From assembly GCA_015521705.1 (NCBI GenBank), contig WANR01000031.1, positions 18,590 to 82,589 on the forward strand: DNA of 64,000 bases, written 5' to 3'. Under the pieces are notes generated by a model. The model did not search any database, was not told the origin of the DNA, and worked only from the letters and a program-made list of their open reading frames with translations. Source of the stretch: Desulfurococcales archaeon (lineage in GTDB: Archaea > Thermoproteota > Thermoprotei_A > Sulfolobales > Acidilobaceae). Numbering within the stretch: position 1 is the stretch's first letter; each line of letters begins with the position of its first letter. Of this stretch, positions 61,826-64,000 are shown piece by piece. Position numbers and translations under genes: made by a program.

Positions 61826-62263
61826 TCACATAGTTTCTGGTGACGTAGTTATGCCTAGTTCTTCGGCTATTCTTTTTAGTTCTTTATCAAAGGTTAGAAG
61901 GACAGAGTTTGTGATCGCTGCCAGGGCTAGGTATAATGCGTCGTAGACAGTGATTCTATGCTTTACGGCTATGTCTATTGCTTGCCGTGCCAGCATATAG
62001 GTTTTATGCACAGATAGTTTACTCCACAGAATCAGAACGTCCTCCAGGGCACCCTTAAACTCCTCCTCGCTTAAGTCTTGGATCATAACTCTATGCCTCC
62101 AGAGGGCATTTAGAACCTCGGCTAACGCTATCTCCGGCACGTTAACCTCATAGCCGCTAGCTAGTGCTTCTCTTAATACCCTTCTAGCCTCTCCGGACAT
62201 TTCCTCCTCGATAACTATCTTGACTAGTGCAGAAGCGTCCATGACAAGGCTCAATGGCCCCAC
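61826..62263 (-). CDS. vapC: VapC-type PIN-domain RNase toxin
   Basis: A 145-residue PIN-domain RNase with all four acidic residues in place: LVMDASALVKIVIEEEM (about 6-22), the Glu in ALAEVLNALW (about 45-54), the Asp in TVYDALYLALA (about 108-118), and LLTFDKEL (about 126-133). It degrades RNA when freed from VapB. It overlaps the antitoxin gene by 13 bases, and the pair is intact, unlike the decayed pair near 46 kb. Confidence 0.93.
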   Translation of the reverse strand: MGPLSLVMDASALVKIVIEEEMSGEARRVLREALASGYEVNVPEIALAEVLNALWRHRVMIQDLSEEEFKGALEDVLILWSKLSVHKTYMLARQAIDIAVKHRITVYDALYLALAAITNSVLLTFDKELKRIAEELGITTSPETM

Positions 62264-62469
62264 CTATCTTCGCGGATCAACCTAGTACTATCAACTTTAA
62301 CCCTACGACCCAAAGCCCTCCTCTCAATATCCTCTAACGCTTGTAGAGCTTCGAGCTGTGCCACTCTCTTTTCTAGGAACCTCCGTATCTCCTCGCTCCA
62401 GTTAACACCTAGCCTGGACATTCTCTCTTTTAACTCCCTAGGAATCCTAACAGTTAGTGTTACACTCAT
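62251..62469 (-). CDS. vapB: VapB-type antitoxin
   Basis: A 72-residue antitoxin with an N-terminal ribbon-helix-helix-like strand (SVTLTVRIPRELKERMSRLG) that would bind its own promoter. A helical tail (EEIRRFLEKRVAQLEALQAL) would block the VapC active site. The frame reaches a TTG at 62490, but the ATG at 62469 with ggtgtc upstream starts right at the conserved strand. A TATA-like gtattaatgc lies about 40 bases upstream. Confidence 0.88.
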   Translation of the reverse strand: MSVTLTVRIPRELKERMSRLGVNWSEEIRRFLEKRVAQLEALQALEDIERRALGRRVKVDSTRLIREDRWGH

Positions 62470-62548
62470 AGACGACACCAAGTAATACAATTGAGTACAT
62501 GCATTAATACGTCTTATTACTAATCCAATCCAGAAGCCAGGCTTAAAC

Positions 62549-63337
62549 CTAGGCAGGTTTTCTCAACACAATGTTGATACCACTTCTTCCTGGTATGTAT
62601 TCCTTGAGCTCGGCTAGGTCGTGGTATGCCGCCTCCAGCACCCACCCGGACTCGCTTGCTAGCTCGACTAGCTCATTAATGGAGTATATTCGGAGGGTGA
62701 ACCTATGCTCTCCTAGGAATTTGAGATCCCTGTTGACCCGCTCGTAGTACTCCCACGTGTTCTTCAGTAACGAGTTTATGCCATCGAACTCAGGCCGCTC
62801 TATCACTACTATGTTACCAGACTCAGAGACTATTGGTGCGTCGCCCTCTTGGCATGTTCTTCTTGCTAGTACAAGGTCTTTGCTCACGGTTCTAAGAATG
62901 GCTAATAGGCCATTGGGCTTCGTTATTCGGTGAATCTTTCTTAGCAGTTCCAGGTCCTTCTCCTTCTCTTTATGGTATCCTATGAGCGTAGTCCATATAA
63001 TGTACACAGCGTCGAACCGATTTTCCGGGAAGATCTCATCTATCCTCCACGCGTCTGCCACGACAGTTTTCAGCGAATCCGCTACTCCCTCCTCCCGCGC
63101 TCGGCTCCGAGCTTCATCGATAAATGTTTCCGATACGTCTAGACACGTAACCTTGTAGCCCTTCTTAGTCAGAGGTATTGCAACTCTTCCTATCCCGCAC
63201 CCTAACTCTAGGATCTCTGATCCTTTCTGTATCCCGTGCTTCTCTAATAATCTAACTAGATTATCGGCATCCTTAACACCAGACTCATACATGTGCCTCA
63301 GGACTAATAGGAAGAGGTGAGCCTTATCCACGAACAT
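62549..63337 (-). CDS. SAM-dependent methyltransferase
   Basis: A 262-residue class I methyltransferase. The SAM motif is ILELGCGIGRVAIPLTKKGY (about 42-61), the acidic loop is VTCLDVSETFIDEARSRARE (about 63-82), and motif IV is FDAVYIIWTTLIGYHKEKE (about 109-127). No substrate domain is visible, so the target (small molecule, lipid or protein) is unknown. A TATA-like ttatatataa lies about 60 bases upstream on the minus strand. Coding-like text (GSFEKNDWIRD) continues upstream of the ATG without a standard start codon, so the true start may be earlier. Confidence 0.8.
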   Translation of the reverse strand: MFVDKAHLFLLVLRHMYESGVKDADNLVRLLEKHGIQKGSEILELGCGIGRVAIPLTKKGYKVTCLDVSETFIDEARSRAREEGVADSLKTVVADAWRIDEIFPENRFDAVYIIWTTLIGYHKEKEKDLELLRKIHRITKPNGLLAILRTVSKDLVLARRTCQEGDAPIVSESGNIVVIERPEFDGINSLLKNTWEYYERVNRDLKFLGEHRFTLRIYSINELVELASESGWVLEAAYHDLAELKEYIPGRSGINIVLRKPA

Positions 63338-63493
63338 GTCTCTAATCCAATCATTCTTCTCGAACGATCCCAGCTCACCTGATCAAGGCTATTTTCTCCA
63401 TGTTATATATAAGGTTTCAGCATGTGGTAGGAGTGTTCCACGATGATCATAAAGATTCTGGAGGAAGCCAGCTGAACTGTCTATGTTTGCTGG

Positions 63494-63507
63494 ATTAATT
63501 AATATAT
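63494..63507 (+). promoter_or_regulatory. TATA box of the edge ORF
   Basis: The run attaattaatatat lies 16-29 bases upstream of the ATG at 63523. That places the transcription start close to the ATG itself, as expected of a leaderless archaeal gene, and favours that ATG over the GTG at 63508. Confidence 0.4.
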
Positions 63508-63522
63508 GTGAGTCTATGGTGG

Positions 63523-64000
63523 ATGATAGTGGTTTCGCAAGCCCTAATGACTAGCACTTGGAGAGAATTAGTGAATTGGTATATTGTGAGGAGCCGTGAC
63601 TGGTGCAGGCTTCTAACACTAACAGATATTGGCCACATTAAAAGAAATAAGAATTTACTAGATATAGCATATGGATTATGGGGATACGTGTGGCACGAGC
63701 TTGATCTTGTCATGAGGTTTTCTCATATTTTATTAAAATATATGGAGGAAGAGAATTTAAGAGCACATTTGCATGTAAATTACAGGTTAAAACCAGATAA
63801 TTTCAAAATGATAGCCGATTTTTATGATAACCTCAATATAGCAGTGAAGGCTCTACGAAGTAGACTCCATAGAGGCAGGAATTGGCTCCCAGAAATAGAT
63901 TTGATTATTGTTAAAGATTATCCATCATTTTTGTACTGTTTAGAGTTCAAATATTATCATTATATTCCAACTAAATGGAATATAGTAGGAGATCTTAGAA
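63523..64000 (+). CDS. Truncated ORF with a possible PD-(D/E)xK nuclease motif
   Basis: A frame opening at the ATG at 63523 stays open for 159 codons and runs off the right edge. It is notably A+T-rich compared with the rest of the window. The N-terminal part is helical (TSTWRELVNWYIVRSRDWCR). Further on, a strand-loop-strand reads LPEIDLIIVKDYPSFLYCLE followed by FKYYHY, which fits the D...ExK core of restriction-endonuclease-like folds. I recognise no exact family. The base composition suggests recent transfer. Confidence 0.55.
   Translation, partial: MIVVSQALMTSTWRELVNWYIVRSRDWCRLLTLTDIGHIKRNKNLLDIAYGLWGYVWHELDLVMRFSHILLKYMEEENLRAHLHVNYRLKPDNFKMIADFYDNLNIAVKALRSRLHRGRNWLPEIDLIIVKDYPSFLYCLEFKYYHYIPTKWNIVGDLR

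Noticed and set aside
63495..63713. 72-codon minus-strand frame at the right edge
   Set aside because: The plus-strand frame is longer, has a TATA box at the right distance and better protein character.
1..64000. CRISPR array
   Set aside because: No regularly spaced direct repeats of 24-37 bases and no cas genes were seen.

Overview
The window looks like about 64 kb of a hyperthermophilic crenarchaeon (Thermoproteota), most like Desulfurococcales. The evidence is archaeal: a short family B DNA polymerase with a PIP-box-like tail, the rpoF/Rpb4 - rpl21e - DUF655 - KsgA/Dim1 cluster, a Taw1 wyosine enzyme, an XerA-type recombinase, a DUF763 protein, many TTG/GTG starts, A/T-rich TATA boxes close to starts, and a CCA-encoding tRNA-Thr with a non-canonical intron. 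No rRNA and no CRISPR array were seen. The species assignment is inference.

Layout. 1-3972: a molybdenum hydroxylase operon (small, large and medium subunits). 4037-10285, minus: a five-gene DUF4129 - DUF4350 - MoxR - DUF58 - membrane protein operon. 10377-24891: mostly single housekeeping genes (PolB, ROK sugar kinase, GNAT-like protein, HMA metal-binding protein, UbiA prenyltransferase, PadR-like regulator, Taw1, thioredoxin reductase, a surface phosphoesterase, SfsA, XerA, DUF763) with one candidate C/D box sRNA. 25022-29817, minus: a CUT1-type ABC importer. 30010-36029: the tetrapyrrole operon hemA-hemB-hemL-hemC-cobA-hemD behind a perfect 19-bp palindrome. 36032-40457, minus: a second molybdenum hydroxylase with a different active-site loop, plus a CoxG-like protein. 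40514-43182, minus: KsgA, DUF655, Rpb4 and L21e.

43363-49800 is the accessory part. It holds a multiply broken gene for an anchored surface protein, a HEPN/MNT pair, the remains of a VapBC pair, a HicBA pair lying between tRNA-Thr and a decayed copy of that tRNA's 3' half, a winged-helix protein, a DNA methyltransferase, and a large unexplained inverted repeat of about 308 bp. 49822-53643, minus, is a Pot-type polyamine importer. It is followed by a SagB-like oxidoreductase, a MoxR/VWA pair, a TatD-like hydrolase, a MATE exporter, an ABC-2 exporter, an intact VapBC pair, a methyltransferase, and an A+T-rich truncated ORF at the right edge with a possible nuclease motif.

How the genes fit together. 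Two molybdo-flavoenzymes, a CoxG-like protein and two MoxR AAA ATPases (one with a DUF58 partner, one with a VWA partner) suggest oxidative metabolism of aldehydes, N-heterocycles or related substrates with dedicated assembly factors. The hem operon builds uroporphyrinogen III and precorrin-2 but has no hemE, which fits siroheme-dependent heme synthesis. The most unusual items are the 308-bp inverted repeat, the D-stem tRNA intron with the decayed tRNA half nearby, the anchored-protein gene with an in-frame UAG and two frameshifts, and the candidate sRNA.
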